Numbered from the stretch's first letter, positions 1 through 12,916 are shown. The stretch: DNA of 64,000 nt from Haemaphysalis longicornis (GCA_013339765.2 CM023448.1:330323941-330387940), one strand, 5' to 3'. Numbers and translations are program-made. Notes: generated from the letters alone by a model not told the origin.

Positions 1-759
1 CGCTTTCGAACAGAAGCAGTCGACGGGGCGCGCGGAGCACCGTTAACCCGCCGGTCGTTCGATTTTTCAGCCGGGTGCCACGAGACCTCTCAAGCCTCTG
101 GCGCCTAAACAAGCAAGTTCCGACAAAAAGCTAACATACCACGCAACTGTGTGCGCTCCGAACGCCACCGCTGCGCGGTTGCACATTTCGGTATGCGGTG
201 AGCTTTTTCGCTACGCACCTACTCTCCAGCACCGCGCATCAAGCTTTTGTCGTGCTAGGAATGGTACGCCACCTGGGAAGCTCGAGGGGAAACGAGCGTC
301 GACAAGGAGAGAAATGTCTCACGTGGGCGCCAGGTGGGGGAAATGGTCTTCACGGGACAGCAATGCGCACGGGGAATCTTGTGATATTCAATGAAAACGC
401 CTGTTCCAGAATCGGATAACAACATTTTCTTATGTTTAAGCAAAACGGTTTCAGGAGGCCGTGTGTGAGTTATAAAGAAACGTCTTCTTTTTTTCTTTTG
501 ACCCAAAAACATCTTAAAAAGGCTGTTTCCGGATGCTAGCAATAAACAGTTCATACTAACTAACCGCATCCGGATAGCGCGTGCATCAGCTCTCCGGAGA
601 AAGTGAAACGACTTTAGTGCTTAGGGTCTGTTCAGTAATGTATGAGACTACGCAACGCAAAAAAGTTTTTTCGGCTCTTTTTAAAACATTATACACGCTG
701 TAAAGAGTAAAGAGCAGGGTGGAAGGGGTTATTCCAACCTTCCTTATTATACATAACCA
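1..759. other. Unassigned intergenic sequence
   Basis: I see no recognisable gene or element here. The short frames on both strands overlap one another and show no domain. The sequence is mixed in composition with no long repeat. Confidence 0.5.
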
Positions 760-1868
760 CCACCAGGCTGCAATAAATGCCCTGGCTACTCGCACCTCCC
801 TGTTGGTGCGGGTCATCCGGGAAAAAGCGGCGCAGCTGGCGGACCGGGGCACTCGGCTGTGCCTGCAGTGGGTCCCTGCCCACATCTGGCTGGACGGAAA
901 CGAGCGGGCGGACGAGCTGGCCGCCGGATCGCCGGGCACACGCGCTGCCTCCCTCGGACATGGTGGGCCCAGGCGGCAGCGGACGACGCCCGCCTGCTCA
1001 TCCAGCGACACCTCCGCACCAGGCATCCAGACCCGAAGCTGCGTGTCGGAGCGGGTTTCTTTCCCCGAATTTTTTTTTTGTTTTTTTTTATTATATGGGG
1101 AACACGGAATTAATGAAGGGTCTGCCGCCTGTGCGGGCATCACGCCTGTCTCGTCGACTGCGCTCGGCCATCCTGCGCCCCCGCGTGGGGGCCGCGCGTG
1201 GACGGCAGAGCGGAAGCACCGACTGGGGCGGGTGGCCAGTCCCGCCTGCACTGCCGGCACTCACTGCCGAGCGTCCGTGCAGTCCCTGCCGCATGTAAAA
1301 GAGTGCCCCAAGTTTGAGGCAGGGCGGGCGGAGCTTCTGGCCGTGCTCCGAGGGGTGCGGCCGCTCGAGGAACTGCTTTGGCCCCCAGGAAGTGCCAGGG
1401 AGCGGGACAAAGTGATCGAGGCCCTAGGAGCATACCTGGGGGCCTCGGGGCTCTACAACGCACTACGCTACAGCTTTACATAACTGCCCGGGTCGCAGTG
1501 GAGCGTAGCTGCTAGTGTAGCATTCCTGTGTGTGTATTTGTGTGTGTGTGCGTGTGTATGTGTGCAGGTGTCCTTTTTGCTACACCTTCGTGTCCTGTAT
1601 TTTGATATTTATTTATATGTCTAGTGTTTCGTTTTTTTTTTCTTTCACCTTACGTTGTATATATGTCCCATCTTATTCTTGCCCATGTGTTATATATTCA
1701 TGTAAGCCCTCTACCCTATCCCCCTATTCCTTTGTACTCTTTCCTCCCTATCCCACCTCCCCTGCACCAGCAGGCGTTCCGGTGTCCGCCCCTAGGCGAG
1801 ACAATTTACGCCTGTTGGTGGACCTTCCTTTCTTTCTTTTGTGCAATAAATACATACATACATACAGG
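760..1868 (+). mobile_element. LINE 3' end: RNase H, zinc knuckle and tail (5'-truncated)
   Basis: This is the last part of a non-LTR retrotransposon. An RNase H segment (around 765-960) contains the typical motif WVPAH followed by GNERADELA. The frame then breaks. At 1220-1480 comes a CCHC-like segment (C-x-A-G-T-H-C and H-x-K-E-C) and a C-terminus ending near 1480, as in tick LINEs of the RNase H-bearing I/R1-like groups. The 3' UTR is T-rich and ends in AATAAA plus tandem TACA units at 1846-1868, a usual LINE tail. The reverse transcriptase is absent, so this is a dead 5'-truncated copy. The 254-residue frame at 719-1483 reads through parts of two correct frames and is not a gene. The exact clade is uncertain. 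Confidence 0.75.
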
Positions 1869-2339
1869 CTGCAGCGCTTCCTGCGCGGCGGGACGTTCTA
1901 TTAAAACAAAAAAGCTACATTGCCCTGTACAGCAGCGTTTGACAATCGGTTTCAACGTAATTGAAACTCACCCTCAGCGGCGCCTTCTGTAATTGGTTCT
2001 CATCTGTTTATTTTTTCTCTTATATTCCCTAGATATTAATGGGATGCATTTACCGTATTTATTGAATACGGAGACGTCCAGTGCATTTTTTGCTGGTGTA
2101 GCTCGGATAACGCCGTGTATTGCGATGTTACATCCCCCAAAACACAGCGGGGGGATCAAGACTGGCCTCTTTCGAGGAGTGGGAGGGGAGGGGAAGCAGT
2201 GTAGCATTACCAGGTCAGTGAACGCCCCCCCCCCCCCCCCTTCCCAAATGCGCCACTGCCCATGCGCTCTAACCTCTGCAGTTTAAATGTGTGTTCTAGT
2301 GGCTGAACGGTTAGCCTGCGTGGTCAAGGAAGTGGGGCC

Positions 2340-2340
<1 letters not shown>
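1869..2340. other. Unassigned sequence with a poly-C run
   Basis: No gene is recognised. A homopolymer of about 16 C lies near 2226-2242. The rest is unremarkable. Confidence 0.4.
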
Positions 2341-2374
<34 letters not shown>

Positions 2375-2385
2375 ATTGATTGATA
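2341..2385 (+). repeat. (TTGA)n microsatellite
   Basis: About ten TTGA units. The same unit forms the tail of the SINEs in this window, so this may be the remnant of a SINE tail, but no SINE body adjoins it. Confidence 0.85.
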
Positions 2386-2770
2386 AATGAAGGAAGCTCA
2401 CAATAACGCGTAAGACTTTTAGGTAGCGAAGCTGTACGCATCCTTCACGACGGGTTAAGTCCACGATTGCAGCCGATTTGCATCTTCTTCGCTACCGCAA
2501 CGACCTTTACTTCGGCTTTGTTGCTATAAGCGTGAGCTTCCTTAATTTTTTTAAGTTATAATCATTAAACGTTGTGTGTGCCCACGCTGTAGATTTTTTT
2601 TTTGCCCAACCTTGGCCAATCTCCCTAGAGGGCATGTTTGGCTTGACAAGCATGCGCCGGGGAGGCTGGGTGGTCGCCGCGTGGCACGCACACACGAGCG
2701 CTCGCCATTTTCTTGGTTTTTAACTGCAGACACGAAAGTCGAAAGATTTGCTAAACAGCTCTGCTGTTAA
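2381..2770 (-). repeat. Dispersed repeat A, copy 1
   Basis: Read on the minus strand, this matches the segment at 50555-51270. The shared parts include a stretch beginning TTTCTTGGTTTTTAACTGC, the region with TTTGCTAAACAGC, and an end with AGCGAAGCTGTACGC, CTTACGCGTTA and GTGAGCTTCCTTCAT. The copy is internally shorter than the one at 50.5 kb. No coding capacity is seen. It is probably an interspersed repeat of unknown class. Confidence 0.65.
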
Positions 2771-4719
2771 AAGTTCTTTGAGCAAAAGAGAGGATGCGTT
2801 CTTAGTTAATAGAGCAGGTAGCAGTGAGAACGGCAACCCGGGCGCGAGCGATCAGGCGTTCCCAGACTTCGCACCATGAGTTGGGCAGCTAAGTATTTTG
2901 TTTTGTGTATTATTGGGGCTCGAACCGGTAACGCTAACCCCGGTCATGAAACTAAAGGACTCTCGCTATAAAACAACCGGTTGTTGGCATGTCAGGGCAC
3001 CAGTCCCTCTTGAAAGGCCGCCAGGAGCAACCCCCGGGAGTCATCTTTGTCGCTGAAATCGTGCACGTTAAGGACGAGCCATCACAGAAAAAGGCGTTTG
3101 CAGTTATGCTATGTCAAACGACTTAGAAAAATAACGTTTTCCTACAGGCTATATAACCTTTGTAAATTGTTTTTGTGGTTGGCAACCCCCTGAGTTAGTA
3201 GTAATATAGATAAGAAAGAAATAAGGCTTAAAAGCTTCGCTTTTGTGGGGAGGAAATTTCTGTGGCGATATCAAAATATTCCAGGGAGAGCAGAAGAAAC
3301 GTTTTTGAAAAGGAAATTTACCTGAGTATTCCATATGAGGCCAGAGGGGAGTACGAAGCAGGAATGTTATGGTACTACAAATAATAATATTTATAATTAT
3401 CAGTGTATCAAGTCTGCTCAACCGCGACTTGTTTGTTTTTGCGCAAAATACAACTGCTCCTGTTTTCGTGGGATTGATGGCGATGCGGTTTTATTTTTTA
3501 CATACAAGCACCTTTTGGGGACCCCGTTAAATTTTTGAACCAAATACTTCATGTTTGAGCCAGAAATCAGCAGCGTCCTATCATTGCAATATATAAACTA
3601 TTTAACCTTAATGTCAGTGTCTAAAATATCGTTTGTCACAAACGTTTGATATGCGAGTAAAAATTATTTTTTGAAAACTCTTGGTGGAAGATCGAAGGTC
3701 TGAGATCGGGGGTAATTACTGGTTAATTTTGATCGCCGCCTTTGTAGTGTGACAGGGTTGCCCTAGAAGTTTTTCACGGAAACGGACACACACACACAAA
3801 AAAACAGACACTTTGTCGTGAACGCGGCGCCTTCACGACAAAGGTGATAAGGGGGGGGAGGGAGGGCAGCGGGGACTGCTGTAAACCTTGAATTTTTTAG
3901 AGCCGTAAGTTCGTACAGCTTACTACAACCCTGCTGCAAAGAACGGAGGTCATAGTTGTAATCTAATTGCGTTCTACAAGTACAGCAAAAATCTTACCGT
4001 TGCCTCGCCTGTGCCGCTATAGCAGCTCAGGCCTTCTGACTCGGACCGAGACCGACCTACAAAAAGAACAAAAAACGATTGTCCAGCCCAGTGATGGTTG
4101 TATCACGGCATGTGTTCAGCAGCGCATCTGCATCATGGCCTGAGCTTGTGAGTAACAAGCACAAACTTTCGTTGGCTAGAAAAGTGGCATAGGTTTATTT
4201 GAACTGTCAAGAGAAGTTCGGGTCGTAATCGCTTATTCCTTTGCGTCACTTTAGAGCAAAGGACAGGCCTGGACGCACCTGGTGTAGCCAGGGACAGCAC
4301 GCACACGCCTTGCCACTTAGATACTTCATCCGTATACGCACACAAAGCAACAGCCACTGCGGCGACCAGAGGGAATTGTGAGTTCTACGCACCGAAGCAA
4401 TACATGGGCTAAGAGGCGAGCCGTGTGGGGAGAGGGCTACGGATTAATTTCAACCCCAGTGAGATGATACCAGGGGAAAGGGGGGGGGGAGGGGGGGGGG
4501 GGAGATGCCACGTGCTTGAAATAGGCAGTGGCGAAAGGGAACGAGCAATGGCGCAACGCGAAGGATAGAAAATAAAGCTATTGGAAAACGTAGAGCGGAT
4601 TCGGATCGCGTGGCAAGTGACGTCAAGCAGCAAGAGGACGAAGCCCTTCGAGAACGCGGGGCGGAAGTAGAGCGTCTCAGGCGTTCAATTGGACGGTTAA
4701 TGCTTTCGCATTCAAAATT
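2771..4719. other. Unassigned intergenic sequence
   Basis: No gene or element is recognised. It holds a short CA run near 3786, a G-rich run near 3850 and a longer purine run of mostly G at 4479-4503. Confidence 0.4.
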
Positions 4720-4966
4720 TCTGGTGGCTCAGTGGCTAAGGCGTCGCGCTGCTGAGCACGAGGTCGCGGGTTCGATTCCCGGCAGCGGCGGCCGCTTTTC
4801 TGATGGAGGCGAAAAGCAAAAACGCCCGTGTGTACGAGATTTCGGCGCACGTTAAAGATCCCCAGGTGGTCAAAATTAATCCGTAGCCCTCCACTATGGC
4901 GCGCCTCATCGCCTGCGTTGCGTCGGCGCGTTAAACCCTACAATCAATCAGTCAATCAATTCAGAC
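4720..4966 (+). mobile_element. tRNA-derived SINE (Ruka-like), near full length
   Basis: A Pol III-type head has an A-box region around GTGGCTCAGTGGCTAAGG and a B box GGTTCGATTCC. It is followed by the body found across the window (GGAGGCGAAAAGCAAAAACGC, CGGCGCACGTTAAAGATCC, GGAGCCCTCCACTA-like, CATCGCCTGCGTTGCG) and a CAATCAAT tail. It matches the copy at 53731-53964 almost throughout. Resemblance to Ruka, a SINE described from ticks, is from knowledge and was not checked. The head belongs to the SINE and is not an independent tRNA gene. Confidence 0.9.
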
Positions 4967-5290
4967 TTTTGATAGGTGCTTAATGGCCCTAGGACTACCT
5001 TCGGACCACGGGTTAGTAGCGATAACACCAACCACCTCGGTGGTTGCAGACGGTGATTTCAATGTAGATGTGTCACGACCGAAAAGGGAGTGGCTTACGC
5101 GCTGGTGTTGGAGACATTCGGCCTGCGATGCCACACCTGTCCGTCCCAACAGACGACCCAACGGCTTACGTGCATTGATTTGACGTTATCAAAAAATGTA
5201 TCTGCGTTTGCGAGTATGCCGATCAGTGCATATCATAGTGACAACAAAGCCATTGCGACCTCCGTTGATAAGGGACAACGAATTTACAGC
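4967..5290 (+). pseudogene. APE-type endonuclease fragment of a retroelement
   Basis: Two overlapping frames together read as the end of an exonuclease/endonuclease/phosphatase domain. The first has the catalytic-type GDFNVDVSRP segment near 5055-5085. The second continues with LETFGLRCHT, CIDLTLSKN and a terminal SDNKAIATSV segment, where families normally have SDH. A frameshift lies near 5095. The fragment abuts the tail of the SINE just upstream. It probably comes from a LINE; endonuclease-bearing Helitrons are an alternative. It lacks all other domains and is dead. Confidence 0.7.
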
Positions 5291-6872
<1,582 letters not shown>

Positions 6873-6939
6873 GGGCAGTGCTGATTGCTCTAAAGGATAG
6901 ACGCAAAATAAAGCTGATCTTATATTTATTTTGATGCTT

Positions 6940-6943
6940 ATAT

Positions 6944-6998
<55 letters not shown>

Positions 6999-7001
6999 TT
7001 T
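6940..7001 (-). repeat. (TTTA)n tail of an antisense LINE
   Basis: About 15 TTTA units lie at the 3' end of the minus-strand CR1-like LINE that follows. On that strand it reads as an AAATA-type tail, so it is the element's own terminus or an expansion of it. Confidence 0.75.
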
Positions 7002-8740
7002 CGACATACTGCCAATCTCATCACGAATTTCAGCAGAAAGGGCATGAACATAAAACATTAGATAAGTACACAATAAAGATACATGTATCGCAATGGAAAG
7101 GAAAGAATAAAACTAACAGAATAGGATCACTTCACGCCTACGGACCAAGAATAGGATGAAAACTGAAGAGTTAAAAGTTGCTCGTAGAAAATAAATGCAA
7201 TGACTTGAGCAATGGTTGGCACATTGGCATATGCATCATGTGACACAACATTAGTAAGAAGTACTACAATATGGCTAACTAATTCAAGTATGAGCAGATT
7301 TATATAAACAACAATAAAACACGATGAAGAATTATCAGGGTATTTGCCCTTGTCATGAATTCAGTATTCAATATTGATTAAGCACAACCATACACAGAAT
7401 AATAAAACATGATAACATCATACTTAGCTGGGTACAATATACGCACAAACACACAAATGAGAATTCGCTGAACGTTCCCGCTTGCATAAATCAAAGATCA
7501 TTTTCTTCGCTAAGTCTGTAGTGCTAGAAGTATCCGGGTCAAGTTTATTCCATTCTTTAGTGGCCAACGAAAAAAATGAGTATTTAAAGCAGTTTGTGTT
7601 GAAAGAGTATTCGGTAACTCTCATCGGGTGTTTTGGCGTGTTTTCTAGTTCGATCAAACGGGACATACGCAAATAAATCAATGATTAAATGACCATAAAT
7701 TAATTAATACATAAATTTTGCACGTGCCAACTTTGTTCTGTTCATCAGAGTAAGTAAGACAGCCTTTTTTGATAGTTCAGTCAGGGAATCTGCAACTCTA
7801 TACTGGTTGTTGACATACCTTTAGCTTTTCTTTGTATTCCTTCCAGTTTAGTTATAGGCTGTTTTGTGAATGGTGACCAAATGATATCACCCTCTTCTAG
7901 TAAAGATCGCACAAGCGAAGTGTATGCAAGGAGGTTCAGAGGAGGCGGGGTCTGGCGGAGCCGGTATCTAAGTGTTAGCAAGCGGCGTAGGGCAGCTGAA
8001 ATTACATTGGCATGTGCGCATCCCATCTTAGATCTTCAGTTATAACAATTCCAAGATATTTATGCTTGTTTATTCTAGTTATAAGAATGTCATTCACAGG
8101 GTAGTAAAAATTTGATCTGTTTTTTTTTTACTTACCGACAAGAATGTACGCTTGTTCGCATTGAGTGACATTTGTCATTTGCGGCACCAGTGGAAAACGT
8201 ATCCTAGAGCAGTATTTAAAGCTACATAGTCATCGGTTGAGTTTATTTCACGATAGAACACGCAGTCGTCTGCAAACAGTGTAATTTTCCCTTTAACATT
8301 TGTAGGCGAGGTCATTATATCGAAAGAAGAAACAAAATGGGCGCCAACACGCAGCCTTGCGGGACTCCAGATGTAACTGAAGTCGTGGCGGAGGTCTCAT
8401 TGTTGAATTCCACATGCTGCGAATGGTCAGTCAGATAATTATTGATCCATTCAAGGACAGTAGAATTTCCTATACTGCCCTCAAATTTGTTTAGCCGCTT
8501 CTCGTGTGATACATTATCGAATGCTTTGCAAAATTCAGAAAAATTAGGTCAGTTCGTTTTTGATTGCCAATACTATGCGATACCTCGTGGGTTAATTACA
8601 AAGGTTGAGTTATGGTAGAAAGACCGCCACGAAAGCCATGCTAATAGGGAGATAATATATGTTTTTCCTCTAGGAATAGTTATATGTTTAATAACTATGT
8701 GGTCCAAGATCTTATAGATTGTACTACATCTCAAGTATAT
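7002..8740 (-). mobile_element. CR1-like LINE, reverse transcriptase 3' half (antisense)
   Basis: The minus strand carries broken reverse-transcriptase sequence. In element order these are: a segment like HGFRGGLSTITQ (near 8640), SGVPQGCVLAP (near 8360-8340), the catalytic LFADDC motif (near 8285-8260), and a C-terminal segment with LAYTSLVRSLLEEGDIIWSPF (near 7930-7870). The last part has LATKEWNKLDPDT (near 7560), typical of the CR1/L2 group C-terminus. Several frameshifts and stops make it inactive. Its upstream part continues at 10302-10590 beyond an inserted element. Confidence 0.85.
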
Positions 8741-8904
8741 AGGTGGTATTCACTGAAAAGTTTAGCGGGTGATTTCTTCGCTTGGCAACACTAATACCGC
8801 CATCACCGTGGCCACTGTGCCTGCGCATGCGCTTTGCGCCCGCATTTTGCAGAAAAAAAACACCAGCGTGCATCGCTTGCTACGTTTCAATCCGATTCTG
8901 AGCG

Positions 8905-9606
8905 GTGGCGTCAACAGATGTATTATTAATTCCACTCACATTATGAGATGGCGCTCTACTTGCCCTCGAGCCCTATGTGGGCAGGCTCACTCACGAGTGC
9001 ACTCACACACCCCCACTCACCACTCATGAGTGAGGGGTGAAAGAGCGTCGCCCTCTTTTTGGATCGCCACTGAGCTCCTGCTATGGGGCACCCTTGAATT
9101 AATTATCTGGTGGCGTGTTGATTCAGAATATGATTTCGATGGCCTTCTGACGCCGTAATGCACTAATACTGTTCGGTTTCATGACTCATGGAGGGTCTGC
9201 TGCACACACTCGCGTGCGAGGGGAGACGACGAGTGGTGAGCGCGAGCACGAGTGAGTGCGAGTGGTGACGGCGAAGGGTGAGCGTGAGTGAGAGTGAGTG
9301 GTGATGGCGAGGGGCGATCGTGAGCGCGAGTGAGTTTGAGGGGTAATGGCGAACGATGAGTGTGAGCGCAAGTGAGTGCGAGTGGTCACGGCGAGTGGTG
9401 AGCGTAAGCGCGAGTGGGCACGAGTGGTAGAAGGCGCGTAGTGAGCGTGAGTGCGAGTGAGTGCGAGTGGTGAGCATGAGTGTGAGTGTGAGTGAGTGCG
9501 TGAAAAAAAATATTTTCTCTGTCAGTGTGAGTGAGTGGTGTCCAGTTTTGCCGAGGTATGCCTCGAACACTTCGCATCCGTTGTATCGGCCGTGGCGTCA
9601 ACAGAT
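8905..9606. repeat. Segment between 15-bp direct repeats inside the element
   Basis: GTGGCGTCAACAGAT occurs at 8905-8919 and again at 9592-9606. The segment between them includes a minisatellite. The direct repeats could be the target duplication of a further nested insertion. Confidence 0.45.
9186..9540. repeat. Degenerate minisatellite (GAGTG-rich)
   Basis: Imperfect units of about 20-40 bp are built from GAGTGAGTGCGAGTGGTGA and GGTGAGCGTGAG motifs. On the minus strand they produce a meaningless Ser/His/Thr-rich frame. Confidence 0.75.
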
Positions 9607-10301
9607 ATGAATAATAGCAGCGACATTTTGATGTGATGCTAGGACAGAATAGAGAAAAGTGTAGATTAGAAAGGCGAGGAAAGAGTATAATAGTTCCACT
9701 GTGGTTGATCCCGTCGCACACAACACTCCTCGAACACTGCTGGCTGGCGTCGTGCTGCGTCCGGGAGACGAGAAGCGCCGAAGGGAACGGTGAAGCGTGG
9801 AGGCGAGCGAGCTTGCTGTGACGAAGGGCGAAGTCTGCAGCTGTTCCAACCACTTCGGAGTTCGCTGGAATGTAGTGTGGCCGACAGAAGGGTATTGGGG
9901 AGCGGGAGCTGGCCCTCGACGGCCCACACCGGCAGGGCGAAAGCCGGGCGACATCCAAATCCAGGGCGGCGGGCTGCGTAGACAACGGGCGCCGCCGAAA
10001 CGAAGCCCCTCCGAGAGCGCCCGATGGCGAAAACAATGCTACGCGGTACCCCCTGGCTCCGTAATGGAATACGCGCGGCGGAACCCCGTGAGAGCTGAGG
10101 GCGCATTCCGCCGCAGAGAGGAATACCTGTGGTACGTCGCTTTGTGTGCAAGGAATACACCCATGTTTCTCCACAAGGTAATGCTTTTGATCTCGGTGGG
10201 ACGGCCTGATGAGTGTGCCGCCATGATGGTGGCCGCGCGTCGACGTGCTAAGGCGACACACATGGTTGCCGGCATGCGTGCCACGCCAGTGAATACGACC
10301 T

Positions 10302-10590
10302 ATTGGTCTAAAGTTATCAATATCATTTTCGCTTCCTCCCTTATGCACAGGAACAACTTTAGCCGTTTTACACACCACGGGTTAGGTGCACGTTGATAGT
10401 GATTTGCTAAATATGACGCATAGATATTTCGCTAATAACTGTGCATACCTTGCAAGAAATATGTTAGGAATGTTATCCCGTGCTCCTCCTTTTTTCATGG
10501 CCAAATTCAGTTACAACGATGGATAACAAGGTATACCTTCCACGCTAATGCCGACGTCCGGAATGTTTCCGTCATCGAAAGTAAACACTG
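10302..10590 (-). mobile_element. CR1-like LINE, 5' part of the reverse transcriptase (antisense)
   Basis: The minus strand shows, with one internal stop, GARDNIPNIFLARYAQLLAKY, then YLCVIFSKSLSTCT, then CKTAKVVPVHKGG and DNFRPI. This is the start of a LINE reverse transcriptase (fingers region). The reading continues directly at 8740 once the intervening element is removed. Upstream the homology stops near 10590, where another repeat terminus (TTTAAAGGGACACTGAAG) begins. Confidence 0.82.
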
Positions 10591-10597
10591 ATTTAAA

Positions 10598-10612
10598 GGG
10601 ACACTGAAGTGA
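10598..10612 (+). repeat. Inverted-repeat terminus, left (GGGACACTGAAGTGA)
   Basis: This 15-bp sequence has a perfect inverted partner at 13735-13749. It sits in the phrase TTTAAAGGGACACTGAAG. It may be one end of a 3.15-kb composite element that holds the L1-like LINE, or a family terminus met twice by chance of orientation. Confidence 0.4.
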
Positions 10613-11392
10613 TATGTAAACATTGCGGGATTACTAGCGCAAATTGTAGTCCGAAGTCCCCAGGCCATGTTTCGGGCGCGTTTACGCGATTTTATTTAGT
10701 AGAAAAATTAATTCGAAAATGCTGTCCCTCCTCGCTTTACGGCTCGCCCATTTCTGTGGCGTTTTCGTCTGACGTCGGGAGGAGCCGCGCTCGTAATTGG
10801 CTGCGCTACTGCCACGGCTCCCCGGCCTTCAGCAGAGTCAGTCGGCCCAACGTTTCGTCCGCCGGCCGCCGACGGGTCGTCGCAATTCGTTCGCTCAGTT
10901 GAAACGAAGCCGGGACACGTTTGTGAATGGAATAATGTGCCTTTCTTACTTGGTTGTTTGTACACTGTATCTAGCTCCAAGTCAAGGTCGCTTCACACAA
11001 GCGCTGCACAAGCGCACATGCGACGCTTCGCTGACTGGTACGCCAGTGGGAAATATAAGTCCTCTTGAAGGCGGGAGAAGAGTCAGCGAAGTCAATATAG
11101 GTACTAAGGAAATAAAATCAACTGATATTTTTACCGTGCAGCGTAAAAATAGGGTGCGCGAAGCACTTTTTTGCGCTGGGCGAACAAGCACAGCGGTCCG
11201 CAGCACGACTACGCATCTGCGAACGCTTTTCCGTCTAAGAATGCAATTGCTAGACGTGACATATTGTGGAAACTTGGGGGATGCTTACTGCACGAGCGCA
11301 AAACAACAAATAGTCACCTAGGCTGCTTTAAATGCCACAAACTAAATAAAAGTGTAACTTGTTATACAATAATACCTTATATTACCAAGTTC
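10613..11392. other. Unassigned sequence next to the L1-like LINE
   Basis: CpG-rich at 10740-10920. A 174-residue plus-strand frame (10797-11321) shows no domain, and I do not treat it as a gene. Confidence 0.4.
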
Positions 11393-12455
11393 TTGCCGAG
11401 CGCGGTCCGTGGCCGAGTTCCGTAAATTGGAAAAAGTGTCTGGGGTTCTGGCACGGGTGCTGGGACTGGACACCCAGTGTGTTTGAAGGTGCCAGCTGGC
11501 AAGTTACGCCTGCCAAGTATCTAGGTGTCCCGCTGGAAAATTACCGCGACAGCGTGCCGTACTGGCGAAGCCAGACAGCGGCGTTGCGAGAGAAAGCGGA
11601 AAAGTGGGAGGGAAAGGGTAAAAACGTTGTCTGTGTTGCGCGGGCGACGGTGTGTAATGTGTTTCTGTTCGCTAAACTGTGGTACGTTTTGCAAGTTATT
11701 CATTGTTCGCGTGCAAATGTACAAAGGTTACATCGTGTATGTGCTGTTTTTATCTGGGGCTCGACCTGGGAACGGACGAGTAGAACTAATCTTTTCAGAC
11801 GTGTGCGTGATGGTGGTTTGTCACTATCGCATCTTTTTCTGCGACAAGTAGTCAATAGATTTTATTTTTTTGCGTGAGGTGAAGGACCCCCTACTTCGCA
11901 CTGTAATTCAGGTTAGGTTAGGTAGATTTTCTGCCTCAGTTTGTTATTACGTCATCTTTGTGTTTATACCGGAGGACTTCACGGATATTTAAAGGAAGTC
12001 GTACAGGAACACAATTTGTATGTTCGCGTTTTTCCATGGAGTATTTGACTTCAGTGTCGAAGAAGAAGTTGTACAAAGATCTCGTTGAAATCTGCTTTCC
12101 TGTGCCACTATACAGATCCATGTTTCGAAGTGGACCAGGACAAATGTTTTGAAACGTGTAAAAGCAATGGTTGTTCCGCCGGGTGTTAAAACGTTTTTCT
12201 TTAAGCTTCATGTTGGTGTGCTCCCGGTTAAAACGTGGATGCTTGAGAAGGGTTTGTTCGTGCCCTGGGGAGCAGACTGCTGGCTATGCAAGAAGCCGGA
12301 AACTGTTGAACATGTATTTTTGGACTGTTGGGATGCGGTGTTTTTGTGGGATAGTCCTTCAGAGAACTTTGAAAAAGGAACTCCCCTAGGATCCTCATGG
12401 TATACGGTTTCTGGCAGTTGAGAACGATAATGGAGTGCCTTACGACCTATTGATG
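11393..12455 (+). mobile_element. L1/Tx1-like LINE, 3' part (thumb region and zf-RVT domain)
   Basis: The frame at 11359-11877 contains TPAKYLGVPL, KAEKWEGKGKNVV and a downstream FAKLWYVLQV and GGLSLSHLFLRQ series, typical of the region after the catalytic site in L1/Tx1-like elements. A second frame (12149-12421) has PPGVKTFFFKLHVGVLPVK and a zinc site CWLC, ETVEHVFLDC, the zf-RVT pattern CxxC...H...C. Stops and a frameshift separate them around 11985-12150. The catalytic RT motifs are missing, so the copy is 5'-truncated. The coding sequence resumes after a SINE insertion at 12456. Confidence 0.82.
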
Positions 12456-12609
12456 TTGATTGATTGATTGTAGGGTTTAACGCGCCGACGCAACGCAGGC
12501 GATGAGGCGCGCCGTAGTGGAGGGCTCCGGATTAAATTTTGACCACCTGGGGATCTTTAACGTGCGCCGAAATCTCGAACACACGGGCGTTTTTGCTTTT
12601 CGCTCCATC
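12456..12609 (-). mobile_element. SINE inserted in the L1-like LINE
   Basis: A minus-strand Ruka-like SINE without its tRNA-like head. From the tail it runs TTGATTGATTGATTGTAGGG, the body, and ends at the CGGGCGTTTTTGCTTTTCG segment. It splits the LINE coding sequence, so it is younger than the LINE copy. Confidence 0.9.
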
Positions 12610-12652
12610 TGGTCCTCCACGGTCCTCCACGGTCCTCCACGGAATCCTCCAC
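12610..12652 (+). repeat. Short tandem array of GGTCCTCCAC
   Basis: Three GGTCCTCCAC units are followed by a variant unit at the 5' edge of the SINE. The core CCTCCACGG is also the LINE target sequence, so the array probably arose by local duplication at the insertion point. Confidence 0.65.
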
Positions 12653-12916
12653 GGAATATGGAGGTCTCGATTGGCAGCTCGTTACTCGGACGTTGATGGA
12701 CGGCCCGCGAGGCAGTATTTCTGTGAAAGCGTTCATCGCATTGTAGAAATGTGGAAGGGTCAACCTTGTACATCCGAGTGGCTGCAGGAAGTAGAGAAAG
12801 TGTTGTCTATGCCCCGTTTTTAGACATAATACGCTGGCTTAGGCAAAGCTAGCGTTTTTTATCTGTAGCACGTTTTTGTGATGTCTGAAACCGGTAATAA
12901 AAAAATTTAAAAAAAA
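12653..12916 (+). mobile_element. L1-like LINE C-terminus, 3' UTR and A-rich tail
   Basis: The LINE reading continues with GIWRSRLAARYSDVDGRPAR and EMWKGQPCTSEWLQEVEK and ends at a stop near 12823. A short 3' UTR and an A-rich tail with AATAAAAAAATTTAAAAAAAA follow, ending at 12916. The next base starts a tRNA-like sequence. Confidence 0.8.

Larger units (their letters stand above)
8741..10301. mobile_element. 1.56-kb inverted-repeat DNA element inserted in the LINE
   Basis: The segment is bounded by 15-bp inverted repeats with one mismatch (AGGTGGTATTCACTG at 8741 and the reverse complement of AGGTCGTATTCACTG ending at 10301). They are flanked by a 2-bp AT duplication. Removing the segment and one AT joins the two parts of the flanking LINE in one reading frame, which strongly supports it as an insertion. 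No transposase is recognised, so it is probably non-autonomous. Frames inside, including a 199-residue plus-strand frame at 9797-10396, show no known domain and some run across its boundary. The superfamily is not assigned. Confidence 0.8.

Noticed and set aside
586..1260. 224-residue minus-strand frame
   Set aside because: It is the shadow of the plus-strand RNase H LINE segment, where the domain motifs are clear.
4724..4795. Possible tRNA gene
   Set aside because: The A- and B-box sequence is the head of a repeated SINE, with the SINE body attached and the same structure at 53731.
9386..10378. 330-residue minus-strand frame
   Set aside because: Only its first 25 codons are real LINE reverse transcriptase. 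The rest runs through the inserted inverted-repeat element and the minisatellite.
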